Source: Citromicrobium sp.
GTDB taxonomy: Bacteria; Pseudomonadota; Alphaproteobacteria; Sphingomonadales; Sphingomonadaceae
Reading direction: 5' to 3'
NCBI GenBank assembly: GCA_002729695.1
Contig: PBYQ01000006.1
Coordinates: 1-64,000, forward strand
Length of the DNA stretch: 64,000 nt
In this document: positions 53,513-61,438 of the stretch, piece after piece
Layout of the letters: each line of letters opens with the position of its first letter
Position numbering within the stretch: position 1 is the first letter of the stretch
Position numbers and translations under genes: made by a program
Notes under the pieces: model-generated
The model's database searches: none
What the model saw: only the letters and a program-made list of their open reading frames with translations
What the model was told of the DNA's origin: nothing

Positions 53513-53818
53513 TCAGCCCTGGCGTTCGCCGGTCAGCGGCATGTCGCCGAAGGCGCCCGCGTTGACCTTGCCGGTCATCTGGTCTCCAGCGACGGTCGCT
53601 TCGCAGTTGAGCTCCATCGGCATGGGCACGGTCATGTCCATCTTCCACTTGAGCGTGTCGCCGTCGATGGTGCCGTCCTTGACGTCCATCGAGCCCATGC
53701 CCCCGGCCATCGAGCCGGTGAAAGTGTTGCCGTCGTCACCGGGGACGACGGTGAAGGTGCCCTTCTGGTCGCCCATCGGGCTCTTCACGACGGTATCATA
53801 GGTTCCGGCTACAGACAT
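53513..53818 (-). CDS. Small conserved-looking protein, 101 residues
   Basis: This small protein is beta-rich and Met/Gly/Asp-rich: GTYDTVVKSPMGDQKGTFTV (in part), GGMGSMDVKDGTIDGDTLKW and TGKVNAGAFGDMPLTGER. It looks like a single small beta barrel or sandwich without signal peptide. GAGAGGAG lies eight bases before ATG 53818. It is a single gene with its own terminator. The function is unknown. Confidence 0.72.
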   Translation of the reverse strand: MSVAGTYDTVVKSPMGDQKGTFTVVPGDDGNTFTGSMAGGMGSMDVKDGTIDGDTLKWKMDMTVPMPMELNCEATVAGDQMTGKVNAGAFGDMPLTGERQG

Positions 53819-53888
53819 TTGCGCATCTCCTCTCGTGTGGTTCGGTAGGGCGGGCCATCGCCCGCACCTACACTCGTGTCAATAACGC

Positions 53889-56726
53889 TTATTCCACCTC
53901 GATGGTTTCAATCGGCAGGCCAAGTTTATCGAGCTGCGGGCGAACCTTCTCCGCATCGCCGACCACGACCCACACGAAACGATCGGGGCTGATCGCCTTG
54001 CGCGCTGCTGCGTCGAGGCTTTCGACCGTCTGGCCGCGATACTTGTCGGCCAGCGTTTCGTAGTAATCCATCGGACGGCCGTACTTCACGTTGTTCTGCA
54101 TCGCACCGAGCACCGCGCTCGACGTTTCGAACTGGCCGGGAAGCTGGCGGATCTCGTTGTTCACGTTGCGGGTCAGCTCTTCGTCGGTGACGCCGCGGGT
54201 GGTGACGAATTCGCCGACTTCCTTGATGATTTCGGCCAGGGCGTCGCCCGTGCGGTCGGCCTGCACCGGCGCCTGGACGAAGTATGCGACTGCGCCTTCG
54301 TTGATCGACGGTCCGCCGCGCACGCCGTAGCTCCAGCCCTTCGTCTCGCGCAGGTTCATGTTGAGACGGGCGAGGAAGTTGCCACCCAGCGCGTTGTTGG
54401 CGTTGGTGAGGTCGACGATCGTCTCATCGCTGGCGGAGTACGGGGTGATCTCGCCGCCGACGATGAAGCTCTGCGGCGAGTTGGGCCGGTTGACCAGTAC
54501 GATGCGGGCCGATTCCGGCGCCGCTGCAAGCGAGCTGAAGTCCTTCTGGCCCTTCGGCGTTGCCGGTGCGGCCCAGTTGCCGAACGCTTCTTCCAGGTCG
54601 GGCATGACTTCGGCCAGCGGCAGGTTGGAAACCACGAACACCGTCGCGTTGTCCGGCCGCAGCCAGGTCTGCTTGAAGTTCACCAGATCGTCGCGGGTCA
54701 GCGCGCCGACCGATTCCACCGTGCCCGATCCGCCGTATGGGTTGTCGGCGCCGTAGACGAGGGGCGAGGCAACGTAATAGGCAAGGCCGCTGGGGCTCTT
54801 CAGGCTCTGCTGGATGCTGGTGACGGTCTGCGCGCGAATGCGTTCGATTTCCGCCGGATCGAAGGCCGGGTTACGGACGACTTCGGCCAGCAGTTCGAGC
54901 GAGGGCTCAAGGTTCGCGCTCAGCGAAGAGAGCGTGAAGGTCGACCGGTCGACCCCGCCACCCGTGCTGATATTGGCACCAAGACGCTCCTGCGCTTCGG
55001 CCAGTTCACGCGAATTGAGGGTGGTCGTCCCTTCGTCCATCAGACCAAGGGTCAGGCCTTCGAGACCGCGCTTGTCGATCGGGTCGGCAGCGGAGCCTGC
55101 ATCGAAGCTGATCGTCACGCGGGTCGCCGGCACGGCGTCGCGCTGCGCGTAATAGACCTTGATGCCGTTGGGCAGCGAGGTTTCGGTCACATCGGGGAAG
55201 TCGAGCGCGGTGAGCTGCGAAATTTCGGGGGCAGGGCGAACCTTGGTCACCGTGATTTCGCTGGCGGCGGGCGCTGCGTCTTCGGATGCGTCATCCGAGG
55301 AGGCGACGCTTGCCGCTTCTTCGTATTCGCCTTCGCGTTCGCCCGGTTCCAGCACCAGCGTCATCGCCGGGCGGGTCATCCACTTCTGCATCGCGGCCTT
55401 CACCTCGCCCGGGGTCAGCGTGGCGAGGATGTTCATCTGGCGCTCGAAGAAACCGGGATCGCCCGCGAGGACTTCGCCCTCGGCCAGCGTGACCGCCTTG
55501 CCGCCGAAACCGCCGACCTCTTCCAGCCCGCGGATCGTTCCGGCGAGGCTGGAGGTCGCTGCGCGGCGTACTTCGTCTTCGGTCGGGCCGTTCTGGATAA
55601 AATCTGCGATGATTTCATTCAGCCGCTTCTCGACCACGGCAGGATCGACGCCCGGCTTCGCGGTCGCGCCGATGTCGAGGATACCGACCCGCTGGAACGC
55701 GTAGTTGCCCGCATTCACGCTGATCGCAATCTGTTCGTCGCGGACGAGGGCATTGTCGAGACGGCTCGACGAGAGACCGCCGAGTATCTGCGCGCCGACG
55801 TTGAGCGCGGTCAGATCGCGGTCGGTGATGCCCGGGACGGAGTAATACTTGTCGATGCTGGTCGCCGCGACCTGATCCTTCATCACCGTGCGGACGTCTT
55901 CCTTCAGCACGGGGACGTCGGCCTGCGCGGGGTCGTTGACCGGACCGCGTGCGATCGGACCGAAATATTTCTCGACCAGCGGCTTGGCTTCGGCAGCGGA
56001 AATGTCGCCCGCGAGCACCAGAGTGGCGTTGTTGGGGCCGTAGTTGTCGCGGAACCAGTTCTGCACGGTCGACATCGTCGCCGCGTCGAGATCGGCCATC
56101 GAACCGATCACGTTGTGATCGTAGGGGTGCCCTTCGGGATAGAGCGTCTTGATGATCTCGTAGAACACCAGGCCGCCGGGCTGGTTGTCGCCCTGCCGCT
56201 TCTCGTTCTGGACGACGCCGCGCTGGTTATCGAGCTTTTCCTGCGTGATCGCGCCGAGCAGATAGCCCATGCGATCGCTTTCCAGCCACAGCGCGCGTTC
56301 CAGCGCGCCGGTGGGGACGGTTTCGAAATAGTTGGTCCGGTCGAAATCGGTCGTGCCGTTGTAATCGGTCGCGCCCATTTCCTGCAGGTACTTGAAGAAG
56401 TCGTCGGGCGCATTTTCCGACCCGTTGAACATCAGGTGTTCGAACAGGTGGGCAAAGCCGGTCTCGCCCTTGGGTTCGTCCTTCGACCCAACATTGTACC
56501 ACACCGCGACGCCGACGATCGGCGCCTTGCGGTCTTCGTGGACGATCACGGTCAGTCCGTTGTCCAGCTGGAACTGATCGTAGGGAATCGCGACCTGTTC
56601 GACCAGATTTTCCAGCGGTGCGGGCTGCTCGGCGGCGTCCTGCGCCTGGGCCGGAACCGCCAGCACGACGGGGGTGGCGAGCGCTACGGCGAGCGCGGTG
56701 AGACTGGTCTTAGTGGTACGGAACAT
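53889..56726 (-). CDS. M16-family zinc peptidase (two-domain, pitrilysin-like)
   Basis: This 945-residue exported peptidase has a signal peptide (1-28, VPAQA-Q). The first M16 half carries the inverted zinc motif HLFEH (His93, Glu96, His97) and a downstream Glu in ALWLESDRM. The second half (~505-900) lacks HxxEH, as in two-domain M16 enzymes. An acidic linker (ASSDDASEDAAPAASE) joins the halves. It should degrade peptides in the periplasm. AGGGAAAG precedes the ATG. The next gene upstream on the same strand ends 55 bp away. Confidence 0.92.
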   Translation of the reverse strand: MFRTTKTSLTALAVALATPVVLAVPAQAQDAAEQPAPLENLVEQVAIPYDQFQLDNGLTVIVHEDRKAPIVGVAVWYNVGSKDEPKGETGFAHLFEHLMFNGSENAPDDFFKYLQEMGATDYNGTTDFDRTNYFETVPTGALERALWLESDRMGYLLGAITQEKLDNQRGVVQNEKRQGDNQPGGLVFYEIIKTLYPEGHPYDHNVIGSMADLDAATMSTVQNWFRDNYGPNNATLVLAGDISAAEAKPLVEKYFGPIARGPVNDPAQADVPVLKEDVRTVMKDQVAATSIDKYYSVPGITDRDLTALNVGAQILGGLSSSRLDNALVRDEQIAISVNAGNYAFQRVGILDIGATAKPGVDPAVVEKRLNEIIADFIQNGPTEDEVRRAATSSLAGTIRGLEEVGGFGGKAVTLAEGEVLAGDPGFFERQMNILATLTPGEVKAAMQKWMTRPAMTLVLEPGEREGEYEEAASVASSDDASEDAAPAASEITVTKVRPAPEISQLTALDFPDVTETSLPNGIKVYYAQRDAVPATRVTISFDAGSAADPIDKRGLEGLTLGLMDEGTTTLNSRELAEAQERLGANISTGGGVDRSTFTLSSLSANLEPSLELLAEVVRNPAFDPAEIERIRAQTVTSIQQSLKSPSGLAYYVASPLVYGADNPYGGSGTVESVGALTRDDLVNFKQTWLRPDNATVFVVSNLPLAEVMPDLEEAFGNWAAPATPKGQKDFSSLAAAPESARIVLVNRPNSPQSFIVGGEITPYSASDETIVDLTNANNALGGNFLARLNMNLRETKGWSYGVRGGPSINEGAVAYFVQAPVQADRTGDALAEIIKEVGEFVTTRGVTDEELTRNVNNEIRQLPGQFETSSAVLGAMQNNVKYGRPMDYYETLADKYRGQTVESLDAAARKAISPDRFVWVVVGDAEKVRPQLDKLGLPIETIEVE

Positions 56727-56781
56727 GATTCTTTCCCTTGTCGCGACTAAATGTCTGAAATTTAATACCGAAATGGCGTGA

Positions 56782-59007
56782 TCAGCGCTGGCTGGAAACC
56801 GTCTTTCTAGATGCGGCAGATGCTACCACATCGTCTCGCCAGAAATGGACCGGCTTCAAGCGGTGCTGGACGAACAGCGGAGCCTGATCGGCGAAATGCG
56901 GGCTGTCGGGGCGCGTGATCGCCGCGCCGTAGGGCTGGATGGAGCGCGAGGTGACCCGCTTGCCGTCGAGCCATTCGACCCACTGGATGAAGCTGTCGCC
57001 ATGCTTGACCGAAAGACGCCCGTCATCGTCGATGTCCCACGTGGTCGAGGCGCGCAGCGTATCCGACCCGCCGTCGAGCGGGAGGTCCACATCGCCCTGC
57101 CGCAGACGCAGCAGATCGCTCATTTGCGGGGTGAGGGTGCCGAAGTATTTCTGCAGGTGGTCTTTCGAACGCGTCAGTTCCTCGACCGCGTCGGGCCAGG
57201 CCGACTTCTGGTAGCTTGCCGCCATGAAAGGCTTGACCATCAGCAGCGCGATCGCATCCGCTTGGCCGATATTGTCGGAAGTCAGATCCCAGTCGAGCAT
57301 CAGCTTGCGCGCTTCGGCGAGATCACGATGTTCGCTCGGGTCGATCGCCCGCACATCGTCGAGCATCCGTTTGATATAGCCTGCATTTTCGTAGCCGGTG
57401 TCGAACTTGATCCGCATCAGGGTATCGCTGTCGAGCGGGCTCGCCTCGTTCATCAGCTTCCATGCGCGCCGTGCGCGGTTGGTCATCTTCAGTTCGACCC
57501 CCATCACCGGCGGCACGCTGTCGGGCGAAAGGTCGCTACCCGGTCCTGCGGCGACGAAGGGGGTGTTGTTGGCATTCATCAGCCAGCCGCTCGCCGGGTC
57601 GAAATATTGCGGCAGGGTGTCGTAATCGACGGTCCGCTGCCAAATCAGCCTGCTGTCGTTGCCGGGCAGGACGTGGCGCCAGTCGGGGCCTTCCTGCCGC
57701 TGGGGAATGGCGGCGTTGTAGATGTAGGCGATGTTGCCCTGCTTGTCGCCGTAGATGAAGTTGGTCGAGGGCACTTGCCCGCGCGCCATGATCGCGCGCC
57801 ATTCGTCGTAGCTCTTGGCCTTGTTGAGCCGGTAATAGGCATCGAGCTGGCCGATGCTGCCCATCCCGCCGTAACGCAGGGCAAACGCGCCCTGATCGTT
57901 CTTGATCACCGGGCCGTGGACGCTGCGGTAGACCGTGCGACGGATCGGCAGGGTGAAGGGGCCGAAGCGCACGGGGAGGGTGAAGCTGGTCGCTTCGAGA
58001 TCGTGCCACTTGCCATCGAGGCGATAGCGCGAGCCGCTGTCGTCCATCTCCAGCTTGTAGATGTCGATCATGTCGGGCGTGTTGACCGTGTTGGTCCAGC
58101 CCAGATCCTCGTTGTGGCCCAGGAAGGGGAAAGGGCTGCCGGGGAAGTTCGCACCCGCATAGTGCCAGCCGTCGCCGCTTTCGACGACCAGTTCGTACCA
58201 CGCGACACCGCCGCGCCAGGGCTGGTGCGAATTGGAGACGAGAATGGTCGGGCCGCCCGATTTCTCCGGCGCGACCGCGAAGGCGTTGGAGCCGGCATAT
58301 TCGGCGTCCTCACCCATCGGCAATGGCCGTGCCAGCGCGGTCTTGCCCGGCGCCTTCGCATTCTCGTCCATGATCCGGGGTGCGTCGTCGATCGCATCGG
58401 TGGGCGTCTTGCCGTCGAGTGGTGGGCCGTATTCGGGTGGCAGCGGATCGCCCGCAACCAGCGGACCCATGTAGCGGTCGAGGCCGAAGAAGAACGGCTG
58501 GCGCAGCGCGAAGCCTGCGGCAATGTCGATCCCGTTGACCGGGAACAGGTTGCCCAGCTTCACCTCGCCCGGATGATCCTGCGCATAATCGTTCAGGCCG
58601 ACGGCGTAGGCATCGAGCAGCGCGCGCGTGTCTGCGGGCAGCGTGTTCCATTGCCGCTCCGCCGTGCCGCGCGCGTCGAGCAGGTGGTAGGCGTAGTCGA
58701 CCGCCGCGCCGTCCTGCCCCGCGATCGCGCCGTAGCGCCCTCGGCTCATCGCGACGACATCCTGCAGGGTGGTAAAATCGTCCTCGCTGTGCGCGATCGC
58801 GACGCCATAGGCGACGTCGGCGTCGGTCTTGCCGTAGATGTGCGGAACGCCGAAATCGTCGCGGATGATTTCGGCGGTGTAGGTGCGGTTTCCTTCGGGT
58901 GGGGTGCCCTTGGTGGCGAAAAACGGTTCCCAGGTCATCAGGCCGATCGCGACGATCAGCAGCAGCACTGCCACTATCGCGCCGGTCCACTTGAGAATGC
59001 GAATCAT
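56782..59007 (-). CDS. Penicillin-acylase family Ntn hydrolase
   Basis: This 741-residue exported enzyme has an N-terminal signal anchor (~8-25). It should self-cleave before Ser240 (AGSNAFAV), which becomes the N-terminal nucleophile of the beta chain; residues ~40-215 form the alpha chain and ~216-239 a spacer. Asn in GWLMNANN and the later DIDDDG region fit the family. Substrates in this family include beta-lactams, aculeacin and acyl-homoserine lactones; the true one is unknown. Its ATG overlaps the upstream membrane-protein gene. Confidence 0.88.
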   Translation of the reverse strand: MIRILKWTGAIVAVLLLIVAIGLMTWEPFFATKGTPPEGNRTYTAEIIRDDFGVPHIYGKTDADVAYGVAIAHSEDDFTTLQDVVAMSRGRYGAIAGQDGAAVDYAYHLLDARGTAERQWNTLPADTRALLDAYAVGLNDYAQDHPGEVKLGNLFPVNGIDIAAGFALRQPFFFGLDRYMGPLVAGDPLPPEYGPPLDGKTPTDAIDDAPRIMDENAKAPGKTALARPLPMGEDAEYAGSNAFAVAPEKSGGPTILVSNSHQPWRGGVAWYELVVESGDGWHYAGANFPGSPFPFLGHNEDLGWTNTVNTPDMIDIYKLEMDDSGSRYRLDGKWHDLEATSFTLPVRFGPFTLPIRRTVYRSVHGPVIKNDQGAFALRYGGMGSIGQLDAYYRLNKAKSYDEWRAIMARGQVPSTNFIYGDKQGNIAYIYNAAIPQRQEGPDWRHVLPGNDSRLIWQRTVDYDTLPQYFDPASGWLMNANNTPFVAAGPGSDLSPDSVPPVMGVELKMTNRARRAWKLMNEASPLDSDTLMRIKFDTGYENAGYIKRMLDDVRAIDPSEHRDLAEARKLMLDWDLTSDNIGQADAIALLMVKPFMAASYQKSAWPDAVEELTRSKDHLQKYFGTLTPQMSDLLRLRQGDVDLPLDGGSDTLRASTTWDIDDDGRLSVKHGDSFIQWVEWLDGKRVTSRSIQPYGAAITRPDSPHFADQAPLFVQHRLKPVHFWRDDVVASAASRKTVSSQR

Positions 59008-59939
59008 GCTGGTTCCCCCTCCGCCTCCTCGAACGCACGTGCCGAGGGCAGCGCCATTGTTGCGAGCAGGACTGTGTAATTAAATAACTGGTAAATCAGG
59101 AAAATGACAAGGATCATCGCGCGTAGCGCCGCGGGGTCGACCCCGCTCGCGGGCGCGAACTCGAGGATGAAGGCGACGAACAGCAGGTCGCGATTGGGCA
59201 AGAGCGGCAATTGCGAGATCACCAGCTGCACCGTGATCAGCGTGAACCACAGGATCAGCGTCCCTTCCGGGATGCCGATATCCCACTGCACGATCTGCAG
59301 CGAATAGTTGATCACCAGCCGCGTGGCGTGGATCGCCACGACCAGCAGCATGAGCTTCGTCCCGATTCCGAACAGTTTGCGGCGAAAAAGATGGCCCGCC
59401 AACAGTGCAACGCCGAACAGCACGGCGAACAGCAGGAACGATTTTTCGCTCGTCTGCATCAGCTCGTTTTTCGCGAGCAGCTTGGGATGCAGCAGGATCA
59501 GCGCGCCTGCCGCCATGATCGCAAAGGCAGCGGTGGTGAAGCCCGAAAGCAGCACGTTGTCCTTGATATACGACAGCGCATCACGCCGCCTAAGGCCCAG
59601 GCGATCCTTCGCCCAGAAGACCAGGAATGCCTCTCCCGAATAGCCCAGAACCGAGTTGTTCAGCGCCCTCTTGCGCAGGAAAACCGGCCATTGAGAGCGC
59701 AGGTTGCGCTGGAACAGCTTGCTGAAAATGATGATCTCGCACACCGGCAGAACGGTGTAGGCAAGCACCTGTACGACATAGAATGCAGGGTTCTGGGGGA
59801 GGTTGGCGAGCAGTTCGCCCCAACCGAATTGCGTCAGCCGCCACAGCACGTAGCAGACGATGCCGATGCTGAAGGCACGTCTCAACCACGGCATCGCTTT
59901 TGCAGCGAAACTGCTTTCGCCTTCCGGCCTCTCCGTCAT
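59004..59939 (-). CDS. Polytopic membrane protein, LPG-synthase/flippase-like
   Basis: This 311-residue inner-membrane protein has about seven to eight hydrophobic segments. Its pattern (RRAFSIGIVCYVLWRL, KRALNNSVLGYSGEAFLVFW, in part, then long hydrophobic repeats) resembles the UPF0104/LPG_synthase_TM superfamily, which moves or modifies lipids. It lacks a recognised catalytic domain. The stop overlaps the acylase ATG (ATGA), so the pair is coupled. No Shine-Dalgarno is obvious at ATG 59939. Confidence 0.6.
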   Translation of the reverse strand: MTERPEGESSFAAKAMPWLRRAFSIGIVCYVLWRLTQFGWGELLANLPQNPAFYVVQVLAYTVLPVCEIIIFSKLFQRNLRSQWPVFLRKRALNNSVLGYSGEAFLVFWAKDRLGLRRRDALSYIKDNVLLSGFTTAAFAIMAAGALILLHPKLLAKNELMQTSEKSFLLFAVLFGVALLAGHLFRRKLFGIGTKLMLLVVAIHATRLVINYSLQIVQWDIGIPEGTLILWFTLITVQLVISQLPLLPNRDLLFVAFILEFAPASGVDPAALRAMILVIFLIYQLFNYTVLLATMALPSARAFEEAEGEPA

Positions 59940-60010
59940 GGGCGGTGCTATGAACGCTTTGCAAGCACTGTCAATCGTTGCCGGGGACAGCTAGAGGCAT
60001 TTGCCGCGCT

Positions 60011-60298
60011 ATGCAGATCGCCCTTATCGCCACGCACCATTGCGATTACGCAGCAAACCTCGCCCGCTCCCCGGCGGCGCGGCCGCGGGTGTCGCCGGTA
60101 CCGAGCGCGCGCGGTGCCAGGCGGCCGATCGCCAGTCTGCGCGCTCGACATGTCCACAGCTGCGCGCCCATTAGTATCCCTGCGCAGGGGCAGCCCAACC
60201 GCTTGAGTGCAAGGCCGGACCGGCAGGCTGGTCCGATCGGCTGTGGCCACGTCGCAGGCGGGACCGGGGCGGTATACAAGAAGCTCGTCGCCGAATGA
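60011..60298 (+). pseudogene. Possible glycosyltransferase remnant before the GT4 gene
   Basis: The frame begins MQIALIATHHCDYAANLAR, a good Rossmann-like start of a family 4 glycosyltransferase, but then turns into Arg/Pro/Ser-rich sequence without a fold and ends GAVYKKLVAE, which looks like the end of such an enzyme. Its stop overlaps the next gene as ATGA. About 95 codons replace the expected ~380, so it looks like an internally deleted gene. It could still be translated as a short leader. The rest of 59940-60294 shows no RNA gene. Confidence 0.35.
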
Positions 60299-61362
60299 GC
60301 GGCCCGCTCAAAATCGCAACCTGGCTCGAACACTACAAGGGCGGCGGGGTAGAGCGGGTCGCGGTGCGGCTCGCGCACGACTGGATGGAGCTTGGCCACC
60401 AGGTCGCGATTCTCGCTTCGCCGGTCGAACGGCAATTGCGCGTCGACCTGCCGACGGATGTCGAATGGGTGCCGCATTTCGGGGGCCGCAAGACCGCAGC
60501 AGAAGCGATAGGCAAGGTGGCGCCCGACATCTTCTTCTGCCCCGGCAACCACTACACCTCCGCTGCGGCGCGCATTCGCCTGCATCTCAAGGATCGTAGC
60601 CCGCCGATCGTGTGGAAGGTTTCGAACGACCTTGCACGCAAGGACATGTCGTGGCCGATGCAGGTCGCGAACAGGGTGTGGGTTGGCCTGCATTACCGCT
60701 TTGCCGATCGCGTGGTGGCAATGTCTCGCGCGATGGCGGAGGACGCGGTGGCGCGCACCGGAGTTCCGCGAGAGCGGATCGACATCATCGAAAATCCGCA
60801 CCTTGCCGTGGGCGGCGGGCCCGCCGCTCTGCCGCTCGCACCGCATTACATCCTCGGCATCGGGCGGCTCGAACCGCAAAAGGCATGGGATCTGGCGATC
60901 CGTGCCTATGCGCAGGCGGATACGGGCGACCGCCCGCTGATCATCTATGGCGAAGGAAGCGAGCGGGCCAAGCTGACCGCATTGATCGAACGTCTGGGGC
61001 TGACCGGGCGGGTGTTCCTGCCGGGCTTCGTCGAAGGGCTGGAGGAGGTCATCGAGCGTGCCGACCTGCTGCTCCTCACCTCGCGCTACGAAGGAAGGCC
61101 CAACGTGGTGATAGAGGCTCTGTCGACAGGCACCCCCGTCGTGGCGACGGAAAGCAGCGTGGCGATGCGCGAATTGCTGGTCGACCCGGGATCGGGACGG
61201 CTTCTCGAGAGCCGCGAGGCAAAGGCCGTGGCGCGCGGGATAGAGGCGGTGCTCGCAAGCCCGCGACCGGCACCGACGGGCAAGGCCGCCGATCCGCTGG
61301 CCAGCGCGCAGGCCTATATCGATACCTTCCGCAAGGCGATCGACCAACGGCATGGGTCGTAG
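60295..61362 (+). CDS. Family 4 glycosyltransferase
   Basis: This 355-residue GT-B enzyme transfers a sugar to a lipid-linked or surface acceptor. The N-terminal domain begins KIATWLEHYKGGGVERVA, typical of GT4. The C-terminal nucleotide-sugar domain shows ILGIGRLEPQKAWDLAIRA (in part), IYGEGSERAKL and the EX7E-like motif SRYEGRPNVVIEALSTGTPVVAT. The start overlaps an upstream glycosyltransferase-like remnant as ATGA. It has 76 bp to clpB. Confidence 0.9.
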   Translation: MSGPLKIATWLEHYKGGGVERVAVRLAHDWMELGHQVAILASPVERQLRVDLPTDVEWVPHFGGRKTAAEAIGKVAPDIFFCPGNHYTSAAARIRLHLKDRSPPIVWKVSNDLARKDMSWPMQVANRVWVGLHYRFADRVVAMSRAMAEDAVARTGVPRERIDIIENPHLAVGGGPAALPLAPHYILGIGRLEPQKAWDLAIRAYAQADTGDRPLIIYGEGSERAKLTALIERLGLTGRVFLPGFVEGLEEVIERADLLLLTSRYEGRPNVVIEALSTGTPVVATESSVAMRELLVDPGSGRLLESREAKAVARGIEAVLASPRPAPTGKAADPLASAQAYIDTFRKAIDQRHGS

Positions 61363-61381
61363 GCGAAACGGCTTCTCAAAT

Positions 61382-61410
61382 CTTGTGGGGTACGAAGGCG
61401 GCACTATCTG
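61382..61410 (+). promoter_or_regulatory. RpoH-type heat-shock promoter of clpB
   Basis: CTTG (61382-61385), 17 bases, then ACTATCTG (61403-61410) fits the alphaproteobacterial RpoH pattern CTTG-N17/18-CYTATNT with one mismatch. It sits 29 bases before the clpB ATG, just after the GT4 gene. rpoH itself is in the window. Confidence 0.6.
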
Positions 61411-61438
61411 AAGGGCACGTTCTCACAGGGAAAGCGGA

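Noticed and set aside
59940..60294. Possible structured RNA or tRNA in the 355-base gap
   Set aside because: There is no T-arm, acceptor pairing or known RNA core; a decayed glycosyltransferase frame explains the stretch better.
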